Shown here one piece after another: positions 43,301 through 51,130 of a stretch of DNA of 64,000 bases (the first letter of the stretch is position 1; each line of letters opens with the position of its first letter). The stretch comes from JACPUW01 sp049115495. Lineage in GTDB: Bacteria; Bacteroidota; Bacteroidia; CAILMK01; JACPUW01. Where the stretch lies: positions 310,001-374,000 of the forward strand of contig JAGDZV010000001.1 in assembly GCA_049115495.1 (NCBI GenBank). Reading direction: 5' to 3'. Under the pieces are notes generated by a model. That model was not told the origin of the DNA, made no database searches, and saw only the letters and a program-made list of their open reading frames with translations. Position numbers and translations under genes: made by a program.

Positions 43301-43419
43301 GGCTCATCTGTTTCTGAGTCAAGTACTACACCACTAATGGTATAATCTTGTGCCATTGCTGGATTAAAAATGACTAAAAATGTCATCGCAAATCCCAATA
43401 ATAATAATGCCTTTCTCAT
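40309..43419 (-). CDS. SusC-like TonB-dependent glycan transporter (PUL-2)
   Basis: A 1036-residue outer-membrane receptor. It has a signal peptide (about 1-23, ending AMAQ) and a CarboxypepD_reg-like domain (about 24-105, TISGVVLDSETDEPLIGASVQI). The TonB-box-like DEAVVIGYGTQ lies at about 107-117, the plug follows (IYIVDGIQVDAIDFLNPDDIKSIDILKDAASTAIYGARGANG, about 180-225), and the barrel ends in FRIGVDVKF with terminal Phe. Its ATG overlaps the stop of the upstream GH16 gene by 1 nt (TAATG), so translation is probably coupled. It is not a close copy of the PUL-1 SusC. Confidence 0.95.
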   Translation of the reverse strand: MRKALLLLGFAMTFLVIFNPAMAQDYTISGVVLDSETDEPLIGASVQIKGTATGASTDPFGKFSFSSIEETVNLVVTYVGYNTQEMTATAGTEVSVALVQAVSLLDEAVVIGYGTQKRSSITGSVASISDEEITQTPVLRVENALQGRVSGVQITNQSGQPGDAPTITVRGVGTNGNPNPIYIVDGIQVDAIDFLNPDDIKSIDILKDAASTAIYGARGANGVVLITTSSGVKGAASAEYKTYYGIQNPWRIMDVMNATDYANFINQGALNAGRTPLYDNPDSFGTGTDWQREVYNFNAPILSHSVAFSNSSEKTSYNMALSYFGQEGIVGGDKSKFDRYTARLNLRHEINDKLNVGGNFSYALINKSAVASNQEFGGLISNAINLDPITPLYMTDEAELSDSLSQYVLNPAVRNADGQYYGISDIVAQEIVNPLARLEVTHGGSEESKFVGNAFVEYEMIPGLKFKSLVGLELSNVESNGYNGYYYLNSAQGNVVPVVSQFFGKTSIFNSENTITYTKSVGNHNFNALVGGTIRETTYEWMNGSKTGLITDDPDKVNLALATDNLSAQLFGGIVQNALVSNFGRIIYDYNDKYIFSAIVRRDGSTKFGPDNRFGVFPSFSGGWVISKENFFPQGGAISFLKLRASWGQNGSDRISDYAWVASIFSGRNYTMRDADGSETLIVGSSPAQVADPNLAWEASEQLNFGLDLTFWNDRFTVNADWFRKETKGLLIQKPVPGVAGNIAGESNVGGVLNTGVELAVNYRNDFGKLYMQLGGNATYIKNEVLTVDGAQGVLTGASISTYGTVTRMEAGLPIGYFFGYKTDGIFQNEAEVFQHINSAGDPLQPKAVPGDVRYVDNNNDGVIDDDDRTIIGSPHPDVVYGLNGSFDYGNWKATFLFFGTFGNEVFNGIRRHDLTETNFPEYFNESWSGEGSTNDMPRFTFVDANQNYSRISDIYIENGSFLRLRNLTIGYTIKPTKHISSAYIYVAGENLITLTGYRGLEPEIGARNGWVLDMGIDRGVYPQARTFRIGVDVKF

Positions 43420-45383
43420 TAGAATAATTTGATTTTATCAGTTAAAACTTCATTTGCTTGCTTAATCTGGATTATATAAATACCTCGATACTGTTCAAGA
43501 TTTATCAATCTTTCACTTACAAAAACTTCAATTAATTTTCCATTTAAATCATAAAGAAACAATTGTGCATTTTCATCAAATAACTTAAGGTAATTTCCTT
43601 CAATGCTGTAATGATCTTTAGCCCTAGTCTCATTTTCACCTACACTTTGATCGTTTACCGCTTTTGATTTATCAGAAATTCCTGATTCATTTTTGGCTAC
43701 TACCCTAAAGTATTTTTTTACTGAAGTGAATTCTACTCTTACAGGTATTTCATTACCCAAAATATTTGATTGCATAGAGTAAAACTCTCCATCTTCTTCT
43801 GGACCAAAAAGGACATCGTAATTCAAAGCCGCCGGTGAGTCTTCCCACCACAGCAAATACTTTTCGCCTTTTTTTATTATTCTAGGATTTTGTGGTACAC
43901 CCGGAATATCTTCAGTTGAATAAAAGGCTAGTTTATCAACTGCCAAGGGTGTATTTACTTCATCTATTCTTAAAACTATTTTTTCAATTCTTGTGAGATC
44001 AACCTCATTTGCCGCTGCTCTAAAATCTATGGCTGCGTGTAGCAAATTGTGCTGTCCAAAAGATTCAAGCTTTAATTGGTTAATCTTTGATTGATTGCCA
44101 TCGGTATCAACAATAAACATAATGCCAAACTGCTTATTAACTCCTTGACCATGAAAATCAACCTTTAACATACTCATGTTTAAAATATTGGTAGGTTCGT
44201 TTAGCTCAAACACCATTCTTCTACCTTCTATGTCTGGTTTTAGCCTACCTACACCATTATCTATTGATAAGTCTACATTTTCATTATCTATTAATTCGGC
44301 AAAACCATTTCCTTCAAAGTCGTAAATTAAGAAGCTCTTAACGCCATCGGCGCTAACATAAACGGGCCATTCTCCCGCAAGTTCATTGCAATCATCATTG
44401 CTTATGATTTTTACGGTTACATCACCATCAATGGTTCCCCAGTTTACTGTTACTGTATTTGTTCCTTGTCCGTTTATTATCTGAGCACCTTCAGGTACTG
44501 TCCACTCAAAATCAACATTGGAAATATTAGTGCAACTAAACTCAATATTTTGCTGATTTTCGACTACGACTGAAGGCCCATCAATATTTACTTGATCAAA
44601 AGATTGGTAAACTCTTACATAGTCTATAAGCATTTCCGTTGGAAATATATTGTCATCAACCCCTTCTAAACCGCCCCAAGTACCGCCTATTGCTATATTT
44701 AGCAATAAGTGGAATCTTTTATCAAAAGGCCACTCTTTGTAGCTATCACTTTCTTTGTAAAATGTAAAATACTTTTCACCGTCTATTAAAAAGTCAATCC
44801 TATTTTCTTGCCAATCAATAGCGTAAATGTGAAAATTTTCAGTTGCCCCTGAAACTGTTTTACTCCCTCCTTTTTGAGTATTTTTTTGATGGTTATAATC
44901 TTCGGTATGCACCGTTCCATGTATAACATTTAAATCATAGCCTACATGTTCCATTATATCTATTTCGCCACTTTCAGGCCATCCTCCATATTCCCAATCG
45001 GTTGGCAGCATCCAAATTGCTGGCCAAGTACCTTTTCCACTAGGAAGCTTTGCTCTTATCTCAAATCTTCCGTATTTCCAATCGCCCTTTTCTCTTGAAA
45101 CAAGCCTTGCACTGCTGTAATTTCTGCCCCCAACATTTTCTTTTATCGCTCTAATAGTAAGATAGCCATCTTTAACAAATGAGTTTTTTCTGTTGTTGGT
45201 GTAGTACTGTATTTCTTCATTTCCCCATCCATCACCACCTATATCATATCCCCATTTTTTAGAATCTGGAGCTCCATCATAGTCAAACTCATCAGCCCAA
45301 ACCAACCTTTCGCAGCCATCTGCGAACAAGTTATTAGCCAAAAGGCTAATGCTTAAGAACAAAATGAGTTTTAGGTTTTGCAT
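43419..45383 (-). CDS. GH16 laminarinase with Ig, CBM-like and T9SS modules
   Basis: A 654-residue secreted endo-beta-1,3-glucanase. It has a signal peptide (about 1-21) and a GH16 domain (about 24-262) with catalytic Glu140, Asp142 and Glu145 in GEIDIMEHVG and a tryptophan-lined cleft (GTWPAIWMLP). A PKD-like Ig domain follows (about 270-345), then a jelly-roll of about 140 residues (about 350-490), an FN3-like domain (about 492-575) and a T9SS sorting domain (about 595-654). The start lies 7 bp beyond a terminator-like hairpin, and the stop overlaps susC. It is the only T9SS-tagged enzyme in the PUL-2 operon. Confidence 0.92.
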   Translation of the reverse strand: MQNLKLILFLSISLLANNLFADGCERLVWADEFDYDGAPDSKKWGYDIGGDGWGNEEIQYYTNNRKNSFVKDGYLTIRAIKENVGGRNYSSARLVSREKGDWKYGRFEIRAKLPSGKGTWPAIWMLPTDWEYGGWPESGEIDIMEHVGYDLNVIHGTVHTEDYNHQKNTQKGGSKTVSGATENFHIYAIDWQENRIDFLIDGEKYFTFYKESDSYKEWPFDKRFHLLLNIAIGGTWGGLEGVDDNIFPTEMLIDYVRVYQSFDQVNIDGPSVVVENQQNIEFSCTNISNVDFEWTVPEGAQIINGQGTNTVTVNWGTIDGDVTVKIISNDDCNELAGEWPVYVSADGVKSFLIYDFEGNGFAELIDNENVDLSIDNGVGRLKPDIEGRRMVFELNEPTNILNMSMLKVDFHGQGVNKQFGIMFIVDTDGNQSKINQLKLESFGQHNLLHAAIDFRAAANEVDLTRIEKIVLRIDEVNTPLAVDKLAFYSTEDIPGVPQNPRIIKKGEKYLLWWEDSPAALNYDVLFGPEEDGEFYSMQSNILGNEIPVRVEFTSVKKYFRVVAKNESGISDKSKAVNDQSVGENETRAKDHYSIEGNYLKLFDENAQLFLYDLNGKLIEVFVSERLINLEQYRGIYIIQIKQANEVLTDKIKLF

Positions 45384-45390
45384 TTCTTTG

Positions 45391-45422
45391 AAAAAAGCAG
45401 CCGAAGATTTCTCTTCGGCTGC
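45391..45422 (-). terminator. Strong terminator-like hairpin inside the PUL-2 operon
   Basis: On the minus strand GCAGCCGAAGA and TCTTCGGCTGC form a perfect 11-bp stem with a GAAA tetraloop, followed at once by TTTTTT (45396 to 45391). It lies between the PKD lipoprotein stop (45436) and the GH16 ATG (45383), ending 7 nt before that start. Confidence 0.8.
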
Positions 45423-45435
45423 AATATGAAAAAAA

Positions 45436-47154
45436 CTACTTCTGATGTGTCAATGAAAAGGTCCAAAATGCTCCTTCACCAAACTCAACGTAAACTACTA
45501 GAGTTTGCTCAGTATCGGTATCGGCATAATCTTGAACAGTATAGGTTATCTCAGCAACAGGGCTGTCTCCATCGCCAAGCTCACCTGTATTATGAACTTT
45601 TTGAAGACCAAGGAATGCACCTGTTCCTTTCAAAGTAATGGTTGGTTTTTCACCTGTCTCATCTACTTCATAAGAATGAGAATCGTTACTTGCATATGCA
45701 TCGTATGGTGCTACAAGTGCTGTTTCATCAAGGCAAGCTTCTGCAGCGCCTCCATTCATCCAACCTTCGGCCCAAACTGAACCTTGTGCAGCATACTCAA
45801 AGTTTCCACCATCAGTGAAAATATACTCATCATCAAAATGACAATCTCTGGTTGTAACGTCACCTTCGTTACTTGACCACCAGTTACCACCACCAATAGC
45901 GTCTCCTACTTTCATGGCGCCAGCAATAGGCGATAATTTCCAAACTTTACCGCTAGCACTTGAAAGTACAGAAGCACTAAACTCAGCAGCGCTAATAGTT
46001 ACATCTTGTTGAGATTCATCAGTGTTGGTACCGTCAGAAGCAACTAGTGTTACGGTATATGTACCTTCACCTGCATATGTATGTACTGGGTTTTCTTCAG
46101 TTGAAGTAGCACCATCACCAAAATCCCAAGAATACTCGGTTGAATTGGTTGATGAGTTAGTAAAAGTTACTTCATTACCATCTTTTTGGAAAGAAAATCC
46201 TGCAGAAGGTTTTGCTGATGGCATATCTGGCTTATCAGCTTCATTTTCGTAGTGTACTAAATAGAAAGTCCAAGCGCTATTGTCAGCTGATACCAAAGCA
46301 ATTGTCAAAGAGTCAACACCGTCGCCATCGTGCAAGCTTAATACTTGCCAAGTTTTAGTTTCAATTGGCATTGAATTGTCTCCGGCTGCTGTTTTTACAG
46401 GAATACCAATATATGCTCCTAAACCATCAATGGTGAGCTCATCGCCATCTAATGTAAAAGTATAGTCGCCTCCGTTACCAAAAGCAGAACGATCACCACC
46501 ATCAGAACCAGTCCACACACCGGCATCTGTTTCTTCATGACAGCCTTCTCCAAGGTCATCATTCCAACCGCCAAATTGTTCAGCATCTAAGAAAAATGTA
46601 TTGTTTGACTCAAAGCCAAAAGTACCATCTGCAAAGAAGGTATACTCATCATCTAGAATACATGGTCTGTCTCCCAAAGGAGTAGATTCACCAAAGTTCC
46701 ACCATCCGGTGTTACCTGGTGCTTCACCAATACCAAGCGCAATGCCTTCACGTAGCAAAATCCATTCTTTGCTTACATCGCCTGTAAGAATTTTAATTAC
46801 ATCGTTAGGATCAACAACATTAATTGACTCAGATTTTTCTGAAGTTGTTGTTCCATCTGCACCTGTAATGGTAAGTTTTACAGTGTAAGTACCAGCCTCA
46901 GCATAAGTATGCATCGGACTTTCTTCAGTGCTTGAATTACCATCACCAAAATCCCAAGCTGAAGTTGCTGCTCCTTTTGAGAAGTTTAAGAATGATACTT
47001 CAAGAAAGTTGTCTGCAGAAATTTCATATTGAAAACTTGCAGTTACCTCTTCCGGTTCTCCATCGTCCGGATTACACGATCCAAGGAAATGGATCGTACC
47101 TAAGCTAACGGCGAATAAAGCCATCAACTTAATGCTAGAAAATAGATTTCTCAT
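45436..47154 (-). CDS. Tandem PKD surface glycan-binding lipoprotein (SusE/F-like)
   Basis: A 572-residue lipoprotein (lipobox FLGSCNP, Cys at about 27). The sequence is a tandem duplication. PKD domain 1 (about 38-115, WDFGDGNSSTEESPMHTYAEAGTYTVKL) is followed by a beta-rich module of about 195 residues. PKD domain 2 (about 318-390, WDFGDGATSTEENPVHTYAGEGTYTVTL) is followed by a second such module. The paired modules share GIGEAPGNTGWWNFGE/KVGDAIGGGNWWSSNEGD, then a Cys-x-x-D-D-E-Y segment and a C-terminal WTFYLVH/WTFSLTH. The Trp pairs could form glycan platforms. Position in a PUL and surface anchoring point to glucan capture; the role is inferred. Confidence 0.82.
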   Translation of the reverse strand: MRNLFSSIKLMALFAVSLGTIHFLGSCNPDDGEPEEVTASFQYEISADNFLEVSFLNFSKGAATSAWDFGDGNSSTEESPMHTYAEAGTYTVKLTITGADGTTTSEKSESINVVDPNDVIKILTGDVSKEWILLREGIALGIGEAPGNTGWWNFGESTPLGDRPCILDDEYTFFADGTFGFESNNTFFLDAEQFGGWNDDLGEGCHEETDAGVWTGSDGGDRSAFGNGGDYTFTLDGDELTIDGLGAYIGIPVKTAAGDNSMPIETKTWQVLSLHDGDGVDSLTIALVSADNSAWTFYLVHYENEADKPDMPSAKPSAGFSFQKDGNEVTFTNSSTNSTEYSWDFGDGATSTEENPVHTYAGEGTYTVTLVASDGTNTDESQQDVTISAAEFSASVLSSASGKVWKLSPIAGAMKVGDAIGGGNWWSSNEGDVTTRDCHFDDEYIFTDGGNFEYAAQGSVWAEGWMNGGAAEACLDETALVAPYDAYASNDSHSYEVDETGEKPTITLKGTGAFLGLQKVHNTGELGDGDSPVAEITYTVQDYADTDTEQTLVVYVEFGEGAFWTFSLTHQK

Positions 47155-47191
47155 TTTGTTAAATTACTTGATATTTAAATTTGGTCAAATA

Positions 47192-48403
47192 CTAATAAAT
47201 AATCATTTCTCCCCAAACTACAGGATTCGTGCTAAAAGCATCGCTGTTTGGTTCATTCCACCTAATTTGATTAGTTCTACCTTTAGCTCCACCTTGGTCA
47301 ATAGCAACTTCGAGCCCGTAGATTTCACCATCGGTAAACGTAAACTCACCAAAATGAGCACGCGGTAGTTTTGCTTCTACAGTTACTGAATTTCCATTGC
47401 TTTTTACTGATACTTCAGCACCTTCTATGCTGGTTTGATCATTCCAATCCCATACCGTTGGATTATTAGTTAAACTAATTCCAACATGTTGATTGAACGA
47501 CTTAAAATACGGGCTTGGCTTGCCTTGAACGGCCTTTGTAGTAAATGCAATTTCTATTGCGTCTCCATTCCAAATCTCACCATTGGTCTGATTGTTTACC
47601 ATTGGTGTTTCATCATTTATGGTAGATGCCAAGTAAATGAAGTCTTTATCGGCATGCATGTATACTTTATTGCCTTCAAGGTCAAGAGGGTTAGACCATT
47701 CACCTTTCGCAATTGAGCCATCAATTTTTGTTGTTGACTCATCATTTACATTAAAAATGGCTCTTTTTCTAAAACTGCCATTGAATTCAACAACTTTTAT
47801 ATCATCGATATAAATATCGCCGTCTGCTTCAAATTGAATAAGCATTTGTTTGATGTTACTAGGATTTGCACCATTGGCTGCATCCCACTCAAACTCTCTT
47901 AGGGGTAATCTCACTTTAACCCAATCTTCGCCAATCTCTTCGGCCAAAACTGCATTAGCTGAAAAACCTATCCATGCTTGTCCATTGCTATAATCTTCTA
48001 AACATGCTGCAAGAGGTAACCCTTTTCTAGAGCCACTGCCATTTCTCACCATCATTTCAATGGCCGAAGTGTTTACAATGTTACTCAGGTCTTTACCAGC
48101 CCAAGAATCCCATCCTATTCCAATACCAAGCCATTCGCAAGCCTGAGATACCTTGTCCCATTTTAGGTGCAAGGCGCCTTCTCCGCTATACTTTACATCT
48201 TGTGTATTTTCTACTAAGAGGCATTCTGATGATCCAGATGTCCAGATTTCTTGTGTAATAAAATCAGAGTAAATCTCAGTACTGTAAAACCCGTTAAAAC
48301 CATCGGGTTCTTTTTGCTGAGATTCTTGATCAAAAACGGCTACTTCTTTTATCTCAACGCATGCGCCAAGCAGAAGTAGCGATAAGAAAAGTAAATTCTT
48401 CAT
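47192..48403 (-). CDS. Lipoprotein with CIA30/CBM11-like and CBM9-like domains
   Basis: A 403-residue lipoprotein (lipobox LLLLGACVE, Cys at about 15). The N-terminal jelly roll (about 35-215) has the CBM11/CIA30-like pattern KYSGEGALHLKWD, then WLGIGIGWDSWAGKDLS and IYIDDIKVVEF at its end. The C-terminal domain (about 222-403) resembles CBM9-like domains: IDGSIAKGEWSNPLDL, DFIYLASTINDETP, WNGDAIEIAFT and GLEVAIDQGG. No catalytic residues are visible. It lies in PUL-2, 1 bp after the 336-residue lipoprotein gene and 37 bp before the PKD lipoprotein gene. Surface glucan binding is the likely role. Confidence 0.75.
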   Translation of the reverse strand: MKNLLFLSLLLLGACVEIKEVAVFDQESQQKEPDGFNGFYSTEIYSDFITQEIWTSGSSECLLVENTQDVKYSGEGALHLKWDKVSQACEWLGIGIGWDSWAGKDLSNIVNTSAIEMMVRNGSGSRKGLPLAACLEDYSNGQAWIGFSANAVLAEEIGEDWVKVRLPLREFEWDAANGANPSNIKQMLIQFEADGDIYIDDIKVVEFNGSFRKRAIFNVNDESTTKIDGSIAKGEWSNPLDLEGNKVYMHADKDFIYLASTINDETPMVNNQTNGEIWNGDAIEIAFTTKAVQGKPSPYFKSFNQHVGISLTNNPTVWDWNDQTSIEGAEVSVKSNGNSVTVEAKLPRAHFGEFTFTDGEIYGLEVAIDQGGAKGRTNQIRWNEPNSDAFSTNPVVWGEMIIY

Positions 48404-48404
48404 A

Positions 48405-49415
48405 TTAAGGATTTAATGCTTCGCCTTCGGTAAATGAAACGTAATCCATATAGGTTTGTGCATAACCTGATGATGGGTTAGCCAGGTATAATAGACTCAC
48501 TCTCCAAAGTTTATCGGGTTCATGGTTTCCGTTACCATTTGGTTCAGCAGGTGCGCCGTTAACTAGCGCAACAAGGTCAGAGTATTTTACTGAATAAAGA
48601 TTCCAACCTGTTTCAAGGTCTGTTGCTCTGATTTCTACGGCATACATATCTTCAGTAGCATCGTCAAAAGAACCATCTTCGTTCTCATCTTCTCTAAACT
48701 GAAAAAGTATAAGTGGATTGGTAATACCCTCTGGCAAATACAGCATGGTATTAAAATACACTTTATCAGCGTTATCGCTTAAATCAAAAGTGGTGTTGCC
48801 GTAAGCTTCGGCCGGAAACTCGATTTGTCCAATCAACCAATCCCAGTTCACTTCGCCTCCCATGTCATAGTAAAAATCACCTTCAGCAGCAGGATCAGCA
48901 TCAGTAATGTTAAAACTCATATCTGCACCAGACTGAACAAATGTCATCCAATCATCATTCCATCCATTTTCAAAATCAGCTACTACAAGTGCCTCTTGAG
49001 GTGTTTTTGGGCTAACAATGGTTATAGTTTCATTAAACTGTAATGAATCATTGGCAACACTAAGCTCAGCAATGCAAGATTCTGGACCGAAAATGGGTAA
49101 ACGTGAAGTTTCGCCTCCCCATGAAGCATTTGTGGCATCAATTGCTCTTGATTTTCCTTCAAAAACTTTTTGTGCTCCAGAACTTTGTCCTGTTATTGTC
49201 AGGGTCCAGTCAGTGATTTTTGAGAATCTCGCTGTAAAAATCACATCAGTACCGCTTGAGAAATCAATGCTGTTTGTTGATACTGCAAAGTCTTCTAAAA
49301 TTTTAAACTCGCCATAAAGGTCGGTAAGGTTGGGGCCTTCGGTTTCAAGGCTTCTTTCACATCCGGTTGCCACAATTAAAAGGGCAATAATTGGTAATAA
49401 AAAGTAGTTCTTCAT
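48405..49415 (-). CDS. PUL-2 surface lipoprotein, unknown fold
   Basis: A 336-residue lipoprotein (lipobox IVATGCE, Cys at about 19). The N-terminal half (about 25-145) looks like an Ig/E-set domain (DVIFTARFSKITDWTLTITGQSSGAQKVFEG). The C-terminal half (about 148-330) is a jelly-roll-like region beginning VVADFENGWNDDWMTFVQSGADMSF and ending AQTYMDYVSFTEG, which again recalls CBM11/CIA30-type sandwiches. No family was firmly recognised. It is 1 bp from the next gene and 4 bp from the previous one, so it is tightly co-transcribed with the outer-membrane barrels and the CBM9-like lipoprotein. A glycan-binding role is a guess from context. Confidence 0.65.
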   Translation of the reverse strand: MKNYFLLPIIALLIVATGCERSLETEGPNLTDLYGEFKILEDFAVSTNSIDFSSGTDVIFTARFSKITDWTLTITGQSSGAQKVFEGKSRAIDATNASWGGETSRLPIFGPESCIAELSVANDSLQFNETITIVSPKTPQEALVVADFENGWNDDWMTFVQSGADMSFNITDADPAAEGDFYYDMGGEVNWDWLIGQIEFPAEAYGNTTFDLSDNADKVYFNTMLYLPEGITNPLILFQFREDENEDGSFDDATEDMYAVEIRATDLETGWNLYSVKYSDLVALVNGAPAEPNGNGNHEPDKLWRVSLLYLANPSSGYAQTYMDYVSFTEGEALNP

Positions 49416-49419
49416 TTTT

Positions 49420-51129
49420 CTAGAAATTCAGGTTATACATTAAGGCAAATTGGTTGAATTGATAATCAGGAAGGTTTTCGTTCATATCAGTCCAAGTGCT
49501 TTGTTGCCAGTTAAACTGTAGGCTACTGTTTTCACTAAACTGATATTTTAAACCTAATGCGTTTATAGATTCTGAAATATTGTCGTCATACTCTGCAAAA
49601 TCTACTACATCTCCTCTAGCATCTCTAATTGCAACATACTCAAAGCCGTTTGACTCAATTGCCATTATACCCCATAATAAGCTTAGCTTTTCAATAGTTT
49701 CTATTTCAATTCCTATTGAATAAGAAGTGTTTGTGAAATCCACGTTTTCAAAAACTTCAGTTCCAGTTCGGTTGGTGTTCTCATTCCAATAGGCAAATTC
49801 TACATCAATATTTCTATCATAAGAGCCTAAAAACTTATCGGCATGAATCTTAGCGTCTACTCTTGAAGTATTGTACTGTCTTAAAGCTTCAGTTCCTTGA
49901 CCTACTACTTCACTTAAACTCTGGTATTCAGCACTTAATTCCCATCTTTCATTTTTATCTACTTGGCCTGCGCTTAATGTAAAGCCTTTTCTGTTTGGTG
50001 TAGCGTCTCCATATGGTTGAGCGTTACCAAATCTTGGTTGATAAGTTTGCAAGTTTGTAGAAAGGGTATAATTATACAATGATGCATCTCTTATGAAATC
50101 AACCAATGCTATTTGTCTTAACTCTTGATCTCTTCCATATCTGCTTAAGAAACTTGGGTTACCTGCATAGTTAACTCTTAAAGACTGTGCTCCCGGACTT
50201 CTGAATTGAGGACCTACATCTTTATAATTAACATCTACGAACAAACCTGAATTCTTCAAATTAAATCTACCACCTAAATCGTAGAAATAATCAGCTCTTT
50301 CTCCCCAGGCTGCATCGTTGGTTAAAAATGCTCTGCTATTTCCAAGTTCTGTATTCAATATCAAGTTCCAGTTGCCTTTGTCAAGGTTAAACTGACCTGA
50401 AGCCGTTAAAACAGGCATTCTTAGTGAAGTTGTATCATTACTAGTACCAGTGACATCTGCCATATTTACATAGTTAACACCAGCATTAAATAACTTGCTC
50501 TGAATCATAGTGATATTACCACCGTAGAAAATTCTCTCACTAGTCATTCCAAAATCAGTAGGATTTTGTCTTGTTGCAAATGCATTAAACTGCATTTCTT
50601 CAATTAAATCAGAAAACACCAAAGAGAAGTCAGCGGCTACGCCTTGCTGACGCCAAGTATTCTCCATGTCGTAAAACATATCGTAATGCAACATCTGATT
50701 GTAAACATCAAATACTTTTGGTTGTCCGAAAACCCTCTCGTCATTGTTGTAAAAAGTGTAAGGAGTGAGCTTGTAGTTTATATCACCTAATTGATATCTT
50801 ACCGCATTGGCTACCACACCTTTTACATAAAGCTGCCTAAGGTCAAAGGTTACACCACCACCCCAAAAGCCACCATAGTCATTACGCACACGCAGTGTAG
50901 CATTAATGTAAGTGTTGGCATTTGGTTTAATGTTGGCCGTAAGATCTACCATTGTATGACCGCTATTGAGTCGGTTTGGTGTAATGCTATCAATACCATT
51001 TTGCAAACTATATTGATCGCCATAAAGCACACCACGAGCCGCGCCTGATAACCAAACTTTTCTAGTTGTGTCTTGAGCCATTGTGCCAAGAACCATAAAA
51101 CTAAATAGTAATGTAATAATGCCTTTCAT
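49420..51129 (-). CDS. Predicted outer-membrane beta-barrel, unknown function (1)
   Basis: A 569-residue protein with a signal peptide (about 1-18, ending TMAQ). Long alternating amphipathic strands are rich in Asn, Tyr and aromatic girdle residues (TYINATLRVRNDYGG, RWELSAEYQSLSE, SSLQFNWQQSTW), and the terminal FALMYNLNF ends in Phe, as outer-membrane barrels do. There is no TonB plug, no SusC signature and no catalytic domain. It lies between another barrel gene (1 bp) and a lipoprotein gene (4 bp). It could be a passive porin or a structural partner of the next barrel; I do not recognise a named family. Confidence 0.65.
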   Translation of the reverse strand: MKGIITLLFSFMVLGTMAQDTTRKVWLSGAARGVLYGDQYSLQNGIDSITPNRLNSGHTMVDLTANIKPNANTYINATLRVRNDYGGFWGGGVTFDLRQLYVKGVVANAVRYQLGDINYKLTPYTFYNNDERVFGQPKVFDVYNQMLHYDMFYDMENTWRQQGVAADFSLVFSDLIEEMQFNAFATRQNPTDFGMTSERIFYGGNITMIQSKLFNAGVNYVNMADVTGTSNDTTSLRMPVLTASGQFNLDKGNWNLILNTELGNSRAFLTNDAAWGERADYFYDLGGRFNLKNSGLFVDVNYKDVGPQFRSPGAQSLRVNYAGNPSFLSRYGRDQELRQIALVDFIRDASLYNYTLSTNLQTYQPRFGNAQPYGDATPNRKGFTLSAGQVDKNERWELSAEYQSLSEVVGQGTEALRQYNTSRVDAKIHADKFLGSYDRNIDVEFAYWNENTNRTGTEVFENVDFTNTSYSIGIEIETIEKLSLLWGIMAIESNGFEYVAIRDARGDVVDFAEYDDNISESINALGLKYQFSENSSLQFNWQQSTWTDMNENLPDYQFNQFALMYNLNF

Positions 51130-51130
51130 T

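Noticed and set aside
22034..43419. The two SusC/SusD pairs as recent duplicates
   Set aside because: Their plugs, lengths and C-termini differ widely, so they are not a recent duplication.
46601..46888. Open frames antisense to the PKD lipoprotein gene (also 46022-46252)
   Set aside because: They mirror the low-complexity, Ser/Thr/Gly-rich coding strand, have no plausible start context and show Ser/Pro-rich translations typical of antisense frames.
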